IMG/VR virus record: IMGVR_UViG_3300042691_015935
Location: 20,401-84,400 of that record
DNA from: a virus
Reading direction: 5' to 3' (one strand)
DNA: 64,000 nt
Part shown: positions 32,409-39,913 of the stretch, one piece after another
Position numbering within the stretch: position 1 is the first letter of the stretch
How the letters are laid out: each line of letters begins with the position of its first letter
The notes under the pieces: generated by a model
Told to the model about the DNA's origin: nothing
What the model saw: the letters and a program-made list of their open reading frames with translations, nothing else
Database searches by the model: none
Made by a program: the position numbers and the translations under genes

Positions 32409-33884
32409 TTATGCAAATTTTAAAATACGGTTATTAATATAATCTAAAGATTGACTTGGGATACCTTCGATATAATTAGGAATCGTTTCAACTTTTCTAG
32501 GAGAAGATTCTAATTTAGAAGTAGCATTAACAATAGGTAAAATAAAGTTAATCCAATTTAACATATCATCAGTATCTACTGTGCCCTCATGAACTCTAAT
32601 CTCTAATGTTTTATGTCGAGCATAAGACATAGGATTGATAACTAAGTATCTGTCAGATCGTCTACCTCCTGATGTCATGTTTGCTTTGTATTGATAGTCT
32701 TCAATGTTCGGTGACTCAGTTGGTCTACAATAAGTGTTTGATCTTCTTTGTTCTGGTTGTGACTCAACTAAAAACTTTTGAAGCTTAACTAGATTATGAA
32801 ATGCAATTGCTACATCTCTCTTTCTCATATCAAAATGAACATGCAATCCACAACTATTATTTACTGAACACTGTGCTTCTTGTAATGCAACACCTAATCT
32901 ATTTAGGATTTCGATACGATTGTTTTCTGGAACTAATACTCTGATTTCGTGAGTGAAAGGGTATCCATCTGAAGTTCTAAGTGAACCATCTGATGTAACA
33001 TTAGTCCATTTCTGTAACTTGTTTTTAATTAACACCTCTTTTAATTTACCAACGTCAGACTTAGAAATTAATTCAATCTCAATACCAATGAATGAATCGT
33101 TGTTGTATGGTTTCTTTTCATCATTGATTAGATTCTTTTGAATGTGTTCATACATTTTTAAATACTGTCCATTAGTTTGAGCAACACCATTGTACAATTC
33201 AATAGCACCAAACCTAGTTTCTTTCTTTGTCGGACTAGACTTAACTGCTAATCTTTGTTCACGAAGTTTTTTATTAAGAGCTTGATGTGCTTTTAATTTA
33301 ATAGCCTTCAAATCTTTCTTAACGATAGTCACACCATTCTGAACTACTTCAACAGTAGGCATTGGAATTTCTACTTCCAATAGTTTCTTCCCTACTGTAC
33401 GTGATGCTCTAACTTTAAGTTCTTGATTCATTAACTTACTTAGCTTCTCACGATTCTCTTTAATCTTTTTAGATAAAGTATTTTCTTTATCAGTTTTACC
33501 TTTAACACCTAGTCGTTGTTGTTCCTTATCAAGAGCTTCTAACTTCTTAGTTTCTTTTAGTAAAGTGAAGAACATTGTGTTCTTATTTTCTTTAACACTA
33601 AATACTTTAATCTTTAAGTCTTTAGGAAATATAACTTTCTTGTATCTTTCAAATACTAAGTTATCTTTCAACACAATGAACTCTGTTCCTTCTTTAATTA
33701 ATATCTTTTTACTATCTAACGTAAATGAAATATCTTCGTTCAATATACAACGAACATATTTATTGTTCTTATCAAACTCACCAATGTATTCAATCTCTTT
33801 TCCAACAAAATAAGGTCCGAGTTTATTCTCTTTGTCCTTATTAATTTTGTAGATAGCACCTAACTCAAATACTTTTGTTTCCAT
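32409..33884 (-). CDS. Amidoligase (glutamine-synthetase/GCS-fold, amidoligase_2 family)
   Basis: 491 residues from ATG 33884 (GGAGG upstream). The N-terminal 80 residues look SH3-like (LGAIYKINKD, VGKEIEYIGEF), a Lys-rich coiled region follows, and the C-terminal 230 residues are the ligase: FIGIEIELIS (metal-binding Glu), NNSCGLHVHFDMR and KTLEIRVHEGTVD. The family makes amide bonds with ATP. Next to a glutamine amidotransferase and ATP-grasp ligase it forms a predicted peptide-modification system. Substrate unknown. Confidence 0.85.
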   Translation of the reverse strand: METKVFELGAIYKINKDKENKLGPYFVGKEIEYIGEFDKNNKYVRCILNEDISFTLDSKKILIKEGTEFIVLKDNLVFERYKKVIFPKDLKIKVFSVKENKNTMFFTLLKETKKLEALDKEQQRLGVKGKTDKENTLSKKIKENREKLSKLMNQELKVRASRTVGKKLLEVEIPMPTVEVVQNGVTIVKKDLKAIKLKAHQALNKKLREQRLAVKSSPTKKETRFGAIELYNGVAQTNGQYLKMYEHIQKNLINDEKKPYNNDSFIGIEIELISKSDVGKLKEVLIKNKLQKWTNVTSDGSLRTSDGYPFTHEIRVLVPENNRIEILNRLGVALQEAQCSVNNSCGLHVHFDMRKRDVAIAFHNLVKLQKFLVESQPEQRRSNTYCRPTESPNIEDYQYKANMTSGGRRSDRYLVINPMSYARHKTLEIRVHEGTVDTDDMLNWINFILPIVNATSKLESSPRKVETIPNYIEGIPSQSLDYINNRILKFA

Positions 33885-33885
33885 A

Positions 33886-34089
33886 TTACTTACCTCCAAT
33901 ATTTAATGAAACATCTTCATGTTCCATTAGTTTAGTTTTAATATCTTCGTTCTTTGATTCATAAACTCTGTGTAATCTTGACTGCCAATCAATTGCTTCT
34001 TCTAATGTTAATCGCTTCGGACATCTATCATAAACTTTCCACCCTTTATTGTTTAGATTGTAACTAATATAGTACTTAGTGTTATCCAT
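33886..34089 (-). CDS. Hypothetical protein, 67 residues
   Basis: Starts MDNTKYYISYNLNNKGWKVYD; a beta hairpin then helix (LTLEEAIDWQSRLHRVYESK). Directly upstream of the amidoligase gene with 1 bp between. Could be a partner; unknown. Confidence 0.52.
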   Translation of the reverse strand: MDNTKYYISYNLNNKGWKVYDRCPKRLTLEEAIDWQSRLHRVYESKNEDIKTKLMEHEDVSLNIGGK

Positions 34090-34097
34090 GTTGCCTC

Positions 34098-34283
34098 CTA
34101 ATATTTAATAACTTCTACTATTTCATCATCTATACAATATAAATTAGTATCAAAGTTAATAATATCTACCTTGGTACTATTACCGTTAGGTGATATCCAT
34201 TTAATAATAGCTAGTCTAGTGATGTGAATACCTCTGAAATATCCTTTTACTTTAATAACTGAACCTTCTTTATATAGTTTCAT
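34098..34283 (-). CDS. SH3-like small protein (KEGSVIKV)
   Basis: 61 residues beginning MKLYKEGSVIKVKGYF, a KxGS variant of the family signature. All-beta. 4-bp overlap upstream. Confidence 0.57.
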   Translation of the reverse strand: MKLYKEGSVIKVKGYFRGIHITRLAIIKWISPNGNSTKVDIINFDTNLYCIDDEIVEVIKY

Positions 34284-34474
34284 GATACCTCCTCTACGTC
34301 TTCATATGTCAACCATATTTCTTGCTTACCAATAACAAGAACCTTAACCCAAGAAACTTCACGTCCAGTAAACGTAACGTGTTTTACAACACCTAAACGA
34401 TTAATAAAATCTTTAGGGTTTAGTTTAGTGTAAGTTTCTGGAATCTTAAGAATCTTCACTACTTTGTTTTTCAT
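34280..34474 (-). CDS. SH3-like small protein
   Basis: 64 residues; beta-rich, ends EIWLTYEDVEEVS. Same size and place as the other family members but with a diverged start (MKNKVVKILKIPETY). 4-bp overlaps on both sides. Confidence 0.52.
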   Translation of the reverse strand: MKNKVVKILKIPETYTKLNPKDFINRLGVVKHVTFTGREVSWVKVLVIGKQEIWLTYEDVEEVS

Positions 34475-34719
34475 TCTTTCCTCCTATATACGTTTATTTT
34501 GTTATGTAGATACCATTGATAATCTTGGTTTAAATAATCCATTAATTTTTGTTTATAACCATGACTACCTGTGTTTAAATTATAACTATTATAATACGTG
34601 TTATTGTAACAACATTCAATCAATGTAGACTCAGGTCGTTTAGTAATTAAAAATCCTTTATTTTGTAATGCTAACATGTGACAATAATTATAACATTGTA
34701 TATCAGTTAATTCCCACAT
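34471..34719 (-). CDS. Hypothetical Tyr/Asn-rich protein, 82 residues
   Basis: Rich in Tyr, Asn and Cys (ECCYNNTYYNSYNLNTGSHG). Helical ends. Not recognised. Confidence 0.5.
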   Translation of the reverse strand: MWELTDIQCYNYCHMLALQNKGFLITKRPESTLIECCYNNTYYNSYNLNTGSHGYKQKLMDYLNQDYQWYLHNKINVYRRKE

Positions 34720-34943
34720 ACAGCTTCTCCTATTTTTTTAAGCTTTATAATGAAAAATGAATGTTCAGTGAACGTGAACCACTGACGGATACCTAACATC
34801 TCTACCTTGTAAAATCTATTTGATCCATATACATAACATTTTATTACAATAATTATATCGTAATCTTGATCTATTAAAACATCACCTTCGTAATACTTAA
34901 AACCTTTAATCTTCGTAAAGTAAAACTTCTTCAAGAGAAACAT
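34707..34943 (-). CDS. SH3-like small protein, start uncertain
   Basis: From ATG 34943 it has 78 residues with FKYYEGDVLIDQDYDIIIVIK, a YEGD version of the signature, and ends KKIGEAVCGN. The start region overlaps the upstream gene and has no good ribosome site, so translation may be coupled. Confidence 0.5.
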   Translation of the reverse strand: MFLLKKFYFTKIKGFKYYEGDVLIDQDYDIIIVIKCYVYGSNRFYKVEMLGIRQWFTFTEHSFFIIKLKKIGEAVCGN

Positions 34944-35118
34944 CTTCCAAGCTAGATAAGTTAGCATATAGTTGACGTAACTTTTTAATCTTATCACGTT
35001 CATGTTTACCTCTGTTTGATAAAATAGACTGAGCTTGTTGATGTGTTAAGTTTGGTTTATACAAATTGTATTTAATTAATAATCGTTTTTGCTTTGTCGT
35101 TAAAAGTTTTTCACGCAT
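34906..35118 (-). CDS. Hypothetical helical basic protein, 70 residues
   Basis: ATG 35118 has TTGGAGGT upstream. Helical, with LTHQQAQSILSNRGKHERDK resembling a small helix-turn-helix or nucleic-acid-binding unit, and an acidic end. Not assigned. Confidence 0.5.
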   Translation of the reverse strand: MREKLLTTKQKRLLIKYNLYKPNLTHQQAQSILSNRGKHERDKIKKLRQLYANLSSLEDVSLEEVLLYED

Positions 35119-35143
35119 TGTCACCTCCAAAATAGAAACAAAA

Positions 35144-35260
35144 CTAACATCTACTCACCAACGCATCACCTATATAGTACCCAAACATAAATACTTTATA
35201 GATAAAATAAACAGTTAGTAATCCTAATAATAAACTTAATCCTTTTAATATGTTAACCAT
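35144..35260 (-). CDS. Single-span membrane microprotein, 38 residues
   Basis: GGAGGTAATAG before the ATG; hydrophobic helix LLLGLLTVYFIYKVFMF. Starts 8 bp inside the end of the upstream gene. Confidence 0.5.
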   Translation of the reverse strand: MVNILKGLSLLLGLLTVYFIYKVFMFGYYIGDALVSRC

Positions 35261-35435
35261 CTATTACCTCCAATGGTATCATGAATAAAATAGTATCATA
35301 CAATGAAACCTGTTCATAAGTTCTAATTTTAGATTCAGTGACTGATTGAAAGTAACCATATACACCATATTTGTCTCGTCTATTAAATTTACAATACATA
35401 CCATCATATCCCTTATGTATAACTAAGTAGTACAT
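35253..35435 (-). CDS. MYYxVI paralogue 1 (60 residues)
   Basis: MYYLVIHKGYDGMYCKF start and ILFMIPLEV end; aligns with the next two proteins. A 29-bp DNA repeat (35264-35292 versus 35437-35465, one mismatch) shows the tandem duplication. Beta-rich, unknown role. Confidence 0.55.
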   Translation of the reverse strand: MYYLVIHKGYDGMYCKFNRRDKYGVYGYFQSVTESKIRTYEQVSLYDTILFMIPLEVIDG

Positions 35436-35626
35436 GTTACCTCCATTGGTATCATGAATAAAATATTTTCTTTAAAACTGAATTGACATAAATCTCCTAA
35501 TGGTATATTATTCACTGTTGCTTTAACAGTGACAGGTCGGAAGTACCCACTTAAAGTATAATTATTTTCACCAATTACTTTACAGTACATAGCTTCACAT
35601 GTATCATGTATAATTAAATAGTACAT
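35423..35626 (-). CDS. MYYxVI paralogue 2 (67 residues)
   Basis: MYYLIIHDTCEAMYCKV start, ILFMIPMEVTCTT end. Shares both ends with paralogue 1 while the middle has diverged. GGTAAC-type site upstream. Overlaps paralogue 1 by 13 bp. Confidence 0.55.
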   Translation of the reverse strand: MYYLIIHDTCEAMYCKVIGENNYTLSGYFRPVTVKATVNNIPLGDLCQFSFKENILFMIPMEVTCTT

Positions 35627-35817
35627 ACAACCTTCATTGGTATGACATAACTAATAAATTGTTTTCGTATAAATGAAATACCTATTAGGTGTTCATTTAA
35701 ATAACAACCGACACTATACATACCAGAATATTTATCATGTGTAACTACGAGGTCTTTACAAAAACTATAGCCTATACTATCATCATTAGAACTTCGCCAT
35801 ATCACTATGTAATACAT
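35614..35817 (-). CDS. MYYxVI paralogue 3 (67 residues)
   Basis: Start at ATG 35817 with AGAGGAG upstream. MYYIVIWRSSNDD start and YVIPMKVVCTI end. Most diverged of the three. Confidence 0.54.
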   Translation of the reverse strand: MYYIVIWRSSNDDSIGYSFCKDLVVTHDKYSGMYSVGCYLNEHLIGISFIRKQFISYVIPMKVVCTI

Positions 35818-35980
35818 CTTTACTCTCCTCTGATAAAGGGAATTCAATCAAAGCTATATACCTAACACCTATCTCTTTTAACTTAATAGATGTGTCAGTG
35901 AACTCCTTTAAATATGAGTCGTTGTTCACAATGTATGGATATACTATCTTTGTTTTATCTGGACGTTGTTCTAAAATCAT
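35786..35980 (-). CDS. Hypothetical protein, 64 residues
   Basis: TAGGAGAG before ATG 35980. Mixed alpha/beta (YIALIEFPLSEESKDVL). Overlaps the next gene by 32 bp in another frame. Confidence 0.5.
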   Translation of the reverse strand: MILEQRPDKTKIVYPYIVNNDSYLKEFTDTSIKLKEIGVRYIALIEFPLSEESKDVLHSDMAKF

Positions 35981-36182
35981 TTATCTCTCCTATTATAGAA
36001 TAGTATTCAATATTTTTTATTCTGTAATCAACCCAAGAGTAACATTTAGAACCATCTAATCCAAAAAAATAACCTCTAACAAACCAATCATTGATACATG
36101 AGTCCTCAAATGTTGTATTAAATGGAATAAATATATATGAAACAAACCAATGATCACTGTTCATAAAATAAACTGTTTTCAT
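35955..36182 (-). CDS. Hypothetical aromatic small protein
   Basis: ATG 36182 chosen; the codon three before is a TTG without site. 75 residues, MKTVYFMNSDHWFVSYIF start and an aromatic middle (CYSWVDYRIKNIEYYS) similar in style to the MYYxVI group. Weak ribosome site. Confidence 0.48.
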   Translation of the reverse strand: MKTVYFMNSDHWFVSYIFIPFNTTFEDSCINDWFVRGYFFGLDGSKCYSWVDYRIKNIEYYSIIGEINDFRTTSR

Positions 36183-36183
36183 A

Positions 36184-36372
36184 TTAACCAACGTTTGTTA
36201 TTTCAATTAAGTCTCCATCTACTTCAAGTAATAACTTATCTTTCTGCCAATCACGTTCACTTATAGTGTACTGATATGAGTCCCATAATTCTTGTTTTAA
36301 TTCTGTAACATTACAAATAAATTCAAATGGTTTCTCAAGCATTTCAGTTACAATAACAATTTTCTTTTTCAT
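36184..36372 (-). CDS. Hypothetical protein, 62 residues
   Basis: Starts MKKKIVIVTEMLEKPFEF; ends in an acidic beta strand (LLLEVDGDLIEITNVG). AAGGAG before its ATG. Not recognised. Confidence 0.52.
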   Translation of the reverse strand: MKKKIVIVTEMLEKPFEFICNVTELKQELWDSYQYTISERDWQKDKLLLEVDGDLIEITNVG

Positions 36373-36385
36373 TTAAAACTCCTTA

Positions 36386-36568
36386 TTACCAAAGGTTTCC
36401 ATATCTACCTTGTTTAATGTTACGTTGAATCTCGTATTCACTTACTATATTCTTAAGTCTTTCTACTTCTTTTTGTAGTTTAACTATTTCTTTTCTCAAT
36501 TGAATTACTTCATCATTACAGTTACATTCGGTATAATGTAATCCACATTCATTACAAAAACCACTCAT
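36386..36568 (-). CDS. Zinc-knuckle plus leucine-zipper protein, 60 residues
   Basis: Start at ATG 36568 (CGGAGATG). CNECGLHYTECNC at the N-terminus is a likely zinc site; heptads (IVKLQKEVERLKNIVSEY) make a dimerising coiled coil. Ends in GNLW. A small DNA- or protein-binding regulator is possible. Confidence 0.55.
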   Translation of the reverse strand: MSGFCNECGLHYTECNCNDEVIQLRKEIVKLQKEVERLKNIVSEYEIQRNIKQGRYGNLW

Positions 36569-36923
36569 CTTCATCTCCGTAATTAGGGTTAATAATCTTT
36601 TGTATCTCGCTTAATTTAACTGTTTGGTAATTGAGCTTATTCCTAGCATCTTCTAAGTATAATATCAAACTACTTATTAAACCATTGTATGAGTTCTCAA
36701 TGGTGCTTCCACAACCTGAATGAATATAATTACCTTTGCTATCATAAACTCTAACGAAAAAAGGATTATACACATCACACGAGTGATCATAACCTTGATT
36801 AAATAATAGTTCTTCATACACCCCATTGTGTTTCATATATCTAACTTTATAAGAGTTAATTCTCTTATTCTTTTCTTTATTTTTTCTTAGTTCTTTTAGA
36901 ATATTTTCATCATTAATCCTCAT
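36552..36923 (-). CDS. Hypothetical protein, 123 residues
   Basis: Basic helical start, central beta domain (YKVRYMKHNGVYEELLF), C-terminal helix and an acidic aromatic tail DEDEWFL, similar in character to the tails of the replication proteins. Upstream neighbour is the DNA ligase. Confidence 0.52.
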   Translation of the reverse strand: MRINDENILKELRKNKEKNKRINSYKVRYMKHNGVYEELLFNQGYDHSCDVYNPFFVRVYDSKGNYIHSGCGSTIENSYNGLISSLILYLEDARNKLNYQTVKLSEIQKIINPNYGDEDEWFL

Positions 36924-36931
36924 CTAATCTC

Positions 36932-37807
36932 CTATAAATCATTAACATTTCTGAACCCTTTATAAACAGGAAACCTAGGCTTCTCCTTCATACCAGAAGG
37001 TTGAAATGTATAAGTTATTATTTGGTTAATGCAACCACTTCGTTGTTCCCATATTAGTTTACGTTGCTCATCATTAAACCCTGTACCAATATCAAACACC
37101 ACATCAGTATTAATATCCTTAACTGTTATCGAACCTAGCGTGTTGGCAGGAATTAAATTCTCTTTATGTGAGCTACGTTTAGTGTTACCTAACTCATCTA
37201 TCGTTGCTTCATTGTTATTAATCATCTTCTCATTGAATGATATGATCGTTGCCTCACTATCTTCAAAGCGTTTAATCTTTAATAGATACTGTTCTTTAAC
37301 TGTTGATCTACCACATTTATATGGAGAGTTAATTGATCTAACCATTACACCTTCATATCCTGCTGATATCCATACTTCTTCTGTTACATTTAAGTCATTA
37401 ATATTTTTAACCATCATTGGTTCGAGAGACACGACATTCTTAATACCTAACTCCTTAACTTTACTAATATATTGTTCAACACGTTGTTGATATGGTGTGT
37501 TGATTGAATCCTTAACCCAATCAAATACAAAGTAAGCGAACTCTGGTTCACCATCTTCACTCATAACAAGTGATTGTGTTTCATTGAATGTTTTATTAGG
37601 ACATATAATCTCACCATCAAATCCGTCTGGTAGCTGTGATAATTTTTGTTGAATATATTTATTTGGAATCTCAATAAACTTACGAGACAAAGCTCTACCA
37701 TTAATTATTAAACAACGAATACCATCTAGCTTAGGTGTAGCCAATACAGGAAACTGTAAGTTATTAATATCACCTACGTTACAAGCGAGCATTGGTTTAG
37801 TTATCAT
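36932..37807 (-). CDS. ATP-dependent DNA ligase
   Basis: 291 residues. Motif I ATPKLDGIR (nucleophile Lys near 26), DGEI, FAYFVFDW, EGVMVR and LLKIKRF (motif V), then an OB domain. Size and pattern match T7-type minimal ligases. It seals nicks during phage DNA replication. 1-bp overlap with the upstream zinc-binding gene. Confidence 0.92.
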   Translation of the reverse strand: MITKPMLACNVGDINNLQFPVLATPKLDGIRCLIINGRALSRKFIEIPNKYIQQKLSQLPDGFDGEIICPNKTFNETQSLVMSEDGEPEFAYFVFDWVKDSINTPYQQRVEQYISKVKELGIKNVVSLEPMMVKNINDLNVTEEVWISAGYEGVMVRSINSPYKCGRSTVKEQYLLKIKRFEDSEATIISFNEKMINNNEATIDELGNTKRSSHKENLIPANTLGSITVKDINTDVVFDIGTGFNDEQRKLIWEQRSGCINQIITYTFQPSGMKEKPRFPVYKGFRNVNDL

Positions 37808-38109
37808 TAGTCTCTCCTTCTAGTGTGTCCTTGAACAGCACGGACAAGTCCATTTGATTTAGCCATACTTGAATTAACCTTGAGATTATTACCCAAGTTA
37901 GAACCCTTGTTCCTTAGCTTAGTTGCATTGATAATGTATTGTGTTAGTCTAGGGTCAGAGTTAATCTGTATATCACACCCTGTCTTATGATCGTAGATCA
38001 TGTTACCAGTGTAACAATCTACATCACTAGCACAGTCCGAACACTCGTCAATCTTACCCTTCTTATTCTTACTAACTTCAATCTCACCATCACAATGACG
38101 ACAATACAT
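37807..38109 (-). CDS. Zinc-ribbon protein
   Basis: 100 residues. CRHCDGE ... CSDCASDVDC in the first 32 residues makes a zinc ribbon; the C-terminal half is basic (KLRNKGSNLGNNLKV, GHTRRRD). A nucleic-acid-binding role next to DNA ligase is likely; no exact family. Confidence 0.6.
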   Translation of the reverse strand: MYCRHCDGEIEVSKNKKGKIDECSDCASDVDCYTGNMIYDHKTGCDIQINSDPRLTQYIINATKLRNKGSNLGNNLKVNSSMAKSNGLVRAVQGHTRRRD

Positions 38110-38118
38110 ATTACCTCC

Positions 38119-38280
38119 TTAGTTAAATAAGGAAAGAATATCCTTAATGATTTGTTGCTTAACATCTCTATCTTTTTTCTTACTAACCTTTAATCTTCTA
38201 TCATATAATTTAAGAGCTTCAATAATAACACTAGCTTCAACTGTACCCTTAACAATCTCTTTTCTTTTTGTTTGTTGCAT
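38119..38280 (-). CDS. Small basic helical protein, 53 residues
   Basis: ATG 38280 is preferred (AAAGGA 6 nt upstream) over ATG 38286. Sequence MQQTKRKEIVKGTVEASVII ... then basic helix (RRLKVSKKKDRD). Unknown. Confidence 0.55.
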   Translation of the reverse strand: MQQTKRKEIVKGTVEASVIIEALKLYDRRLKVSKKKDRDVKQQIIKDILSLFN

Positions 38281-38297
38281 ACTCATTCCTTTGTTTA

Positions 38298-38474
38298 TTA
38301 AAGTTTAAATAACTTCTCTCTCCAATATTCATTTATATAATTAATACAACATCTTAAATCTTGTTTATACATTCCATGTACTGAAAATATTCCTTTTCTT
38401 TTTATAGATATATTAATCCCTTGATAATAAGTTTGATATATACCATTAACACATTGCCACTTTAATGTAATCAT
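38298..38474 (-). CDS. Hypothetical small protein, 58 residues
   Basis: Strong AAGGAG site. MITLKWQCVNGIYQTYYQG start, aromatic and beta-rich like its neighbours, ending in a helix. Unknown. Confidence 0.52.
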   Translation of the reverse strand: MITLKWQCVNGIYQTYYQGINISIKRKGIFSVHGMYKQDLRCCINYINEYWREKLFKL

Positions 38475-38482
38475 ATAACTCC

Positions 38483-38566
38483 TTAGAATGTTGATGCTGA
38501 TAGTTGTATTAAGCTGATGAATCCGTGAAGAAAAAGAAACCAGAATACAATGTATATTTGTGTCAT
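38483..38566 (-). CDS. Membrane microprotein, 27 residues
   Basis: TAGGAGAG site before the ATG; almost all hydrophobic (IYIVFWFLFLHGFISLI). Overlaps the upstream gene by 4 bp (ATGA), supporting real translation. Confidence 0.48.
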   Translation of the reverse strand: MTQIYIVFWFLFLHGFISLIQLSASTF

Positions 38567-38775
38567 GTTATCTCTCCTAGTTTACAGTGTATATAAGAAT
38601 CAAATGTATTTTTATATCTTGTCCAATTACAAAAACCCACTAAGTTTACATAGCTATATACAAATTTTATAGGTGTTTCATCTTGTATAACAATAATGGT
38701 TGCTTTAAATACAGGATCCCAATCTTCTTCACCCATATTAGTTAGTAAAATATCACCCACTTTATACTTATTCAT
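38563..38775 (-). CDS. SH3-like KxGD small protein
   Basis: 70 residues, MNKYKVGDILLTNMGEEDW start and KLGEIT end. Clear KxGD member. 8-bp overlap with the upstream gene. Confidence 0.58.
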   Translation of the reverse strand: MNKYKVGDILLTNMGEEDWDPVFKATIIVIQDETPIKFVYSYVNLVGFCNWTRYKNTFDSYIHCKLGEIT

Positions 38776-38965
38776 ATGTAACTCCTACCTTCATAATAAC
38801 ATACGAACCGAAATTATTTATACTTTTCATTTGTATATTATCTTTCTTAGCTATATATTTATATGTTACAATATTATCTCTTATATTAGTTATTACTATA
38901 AGAGACATTTCATAACTACAATCTACCTTTGTTCCCATTAAATATAACTCACCTACCTCATACAT
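38768..38965 (-). CDS. SH3-like small protein (YEVGELY)
   Basis: 65 residues, MYEVGELYLMGTKVD start; beta-rich. Tandem with the KxGD protein downstream. Confidence 0.55.
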   Translation of the reverse strand: MYEVGELYLMGTKVDCSYEMSLIVITNIRDNIVTYKYIAKKDNIQMKSINNFGSYVIMKVGVTYE

Positions 38966-39078
38966 AACATAACCTTATGTTTCAATAACTTCAAGCGTAG
39001 AGACACATCTATGTTATGTTCTTTTAATAACTTAAGCAACATAAGCTCTGAGCGTAGTGCTTTAATATAAGTTTCCAT
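38953..39078 (-). CDS. Helical microprotein, 41 residues
   Basis: AGGAGG site 6 nt before the ATG. Leucine-rich basic helix (LMLLKLLKEHNIDVSLRLKL). Its end overlaps the next gene by 13 bp. Confidence 0.52.
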   Translation of the reverse strand: METYIKALRSELMLLKLLKEHNIDVSLRLKLLKHKVMLCMR

Positions 39079-39079
39079 A

Positions 39080-39394
39080 TTACACCTCCTGTTTACAGTC
39101 GGGACATACCCATATCATGAAGTTAGTTAACACTTTGTTATGATATTTTCTTGGGTGTGTACAGGTTGTTTGTTGTACTTGAGGGACGGACGTTGGTTCT
39201 TTAAACAGTTCATATAACTTATCAATTGTTTCAAGAAAAAATAAAAATTTTTCACCTACTTGTTTTGTTTTACTATTGTAGTGAATTCTCTGAACTTTAT
39301 ATATATTATTAACTTCTATAATTTCATAGATTGAATTATATAATTTGTTTTTATGAATAATTATATCCCCAACTTTAAACTTTGGCGTTGTCAT
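39080..39394 (-). CDS. SH3-like KxGD protein with C-terminal zinc ribbon
   Basis: 104 residues: MTTPKFKVGDIIIHKNK SH3-like part, then a Pro/Gln linker and CTHPRKYH ... WVCPDCKQEV, a one-ribbon zinc site. It is the longest cytoplasmic member of the family and lies just downstream of the type II hammerhead ribozyme, whose 3' product starts its mRNA. Confidence 0.62.
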   Translation of the reverse strand: MTTPKFKVGDIIIHKNKLYNSIYEIIEVNNIYKVQRIHYNSKTKQVGEKFLFFLETIDKLYELFKEPTSVPQVQQTTCTHPRKYHNKVLTNFMIWVCPDCKQEV

Positions 39395-39407
39395 TCAATC
39401 CTCCTAT

Positions 39408-39470
39408 GGACTCGTCAGGTTACACATAATGTAACGACGACCGACTAATTCTAGTCAGGTCGTTTCGTCC
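39408..39470 (-). ncRNA. Hammerhead ribozyme, type II (HHR-C)
   Basis: All core elements on the minus strand: GAAA (39466-39463), stem III 39462-39458 and 39456-39452 with 39438-39442 and 39443-39447 (one bulge), cleavage triplet GTC ending at 39436, stem I GTTACA/TGTAAC (39435-39430 with 39424-39419), CTGACGA (39418-39412) and stem II GTCC/GGAC (39411-39408 with 39470-39467), left open. Cleavage falls between 39436 and 39435. The next gene's AGGAGG starts 3 nt after stem II. Confidence 0.85.
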
Positions 39471-39545
39471 TTAATTATATTTAGATACCACTAGATGTAC
39501 TAAAGGTAAACAAATAAACACTACCCCTAATAATAAATCCTCCAC
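39471..39545 (-). CDS. Possible membrane microprotein, 24 residues
   Basis: GTG start with AGGA 5 nt upstream, hydrophobic (LLLGVVFICLPLVHLVV), stop directly abutting HHR-C. Too short for certainty. Confidence 0.35.
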   Translation of the reverse strand: MEDLLLGVVFICLPLVHLVVSKYN

Positions 39546-39547
39546 TA

Positions 39548-39871
39548 TTATCCTACCTTCTTATCCATATCTTGTGGATTAAATGCTTTGATTTCTTTTC
39601 TTGATAACTTATCATTGTTATCTTGAACGAATTGTTGGATTGTTGCTAGGTTCTCAATAAACTTTTCAAATTGTTGAACATACATATTGATTGGAAACCT
39701 ACCACCTAACCCATAGATAGTTAATCCACCACCTTTGTTAATCTCAACCCTTACAGTGTTACCCACTAGGTTGTTAAGAATCTTTAATTGTTCTTGTTGC
39801 TTCTTTAACTGCTCGATAAGAGCTTGTTTTTCTTCAAGTAATTGTTTCGCTGTTTTTGTTGCAGTTGTCAT
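39548..39871 (-). CDS. Coiled-coil protein, 107 residues
   Basis: N-terminal coiled coil (LLEEKQALIEQLKKQQEQLKI within 10-32), then a beta segment NTVRVEINKGGGLTIYGLGG and a helical end. AAAGGAG before the ATG. It is the gene between HHR-B and HHR-C, so its mRNA would be excised with 5'-OH and cyclic phosphate ends. Not recognised. Confidence 0.58.
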   Translation of the reverse strand: MTTATKTAKQLLEEKQALIEQLKKQQEQLKILNNLVGNTVRVEINKGGGLTIYGLGGRFPINMYVQQFEKFIENLATIQQFVQDNNDKLSRKEIKAFNPQDMDKKVG

Positions 39872-39913
39872 AATAGTTCTCCTTTGTAGCGTAATGCTAC
39901 GTTGTTAATTAGT

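Noticed and set aside
38519-38540. Plus-strand CTGATGA followed by GAAA
   Set aside because: No stem II or III pairing; it lies antisense to a small membrane gene.
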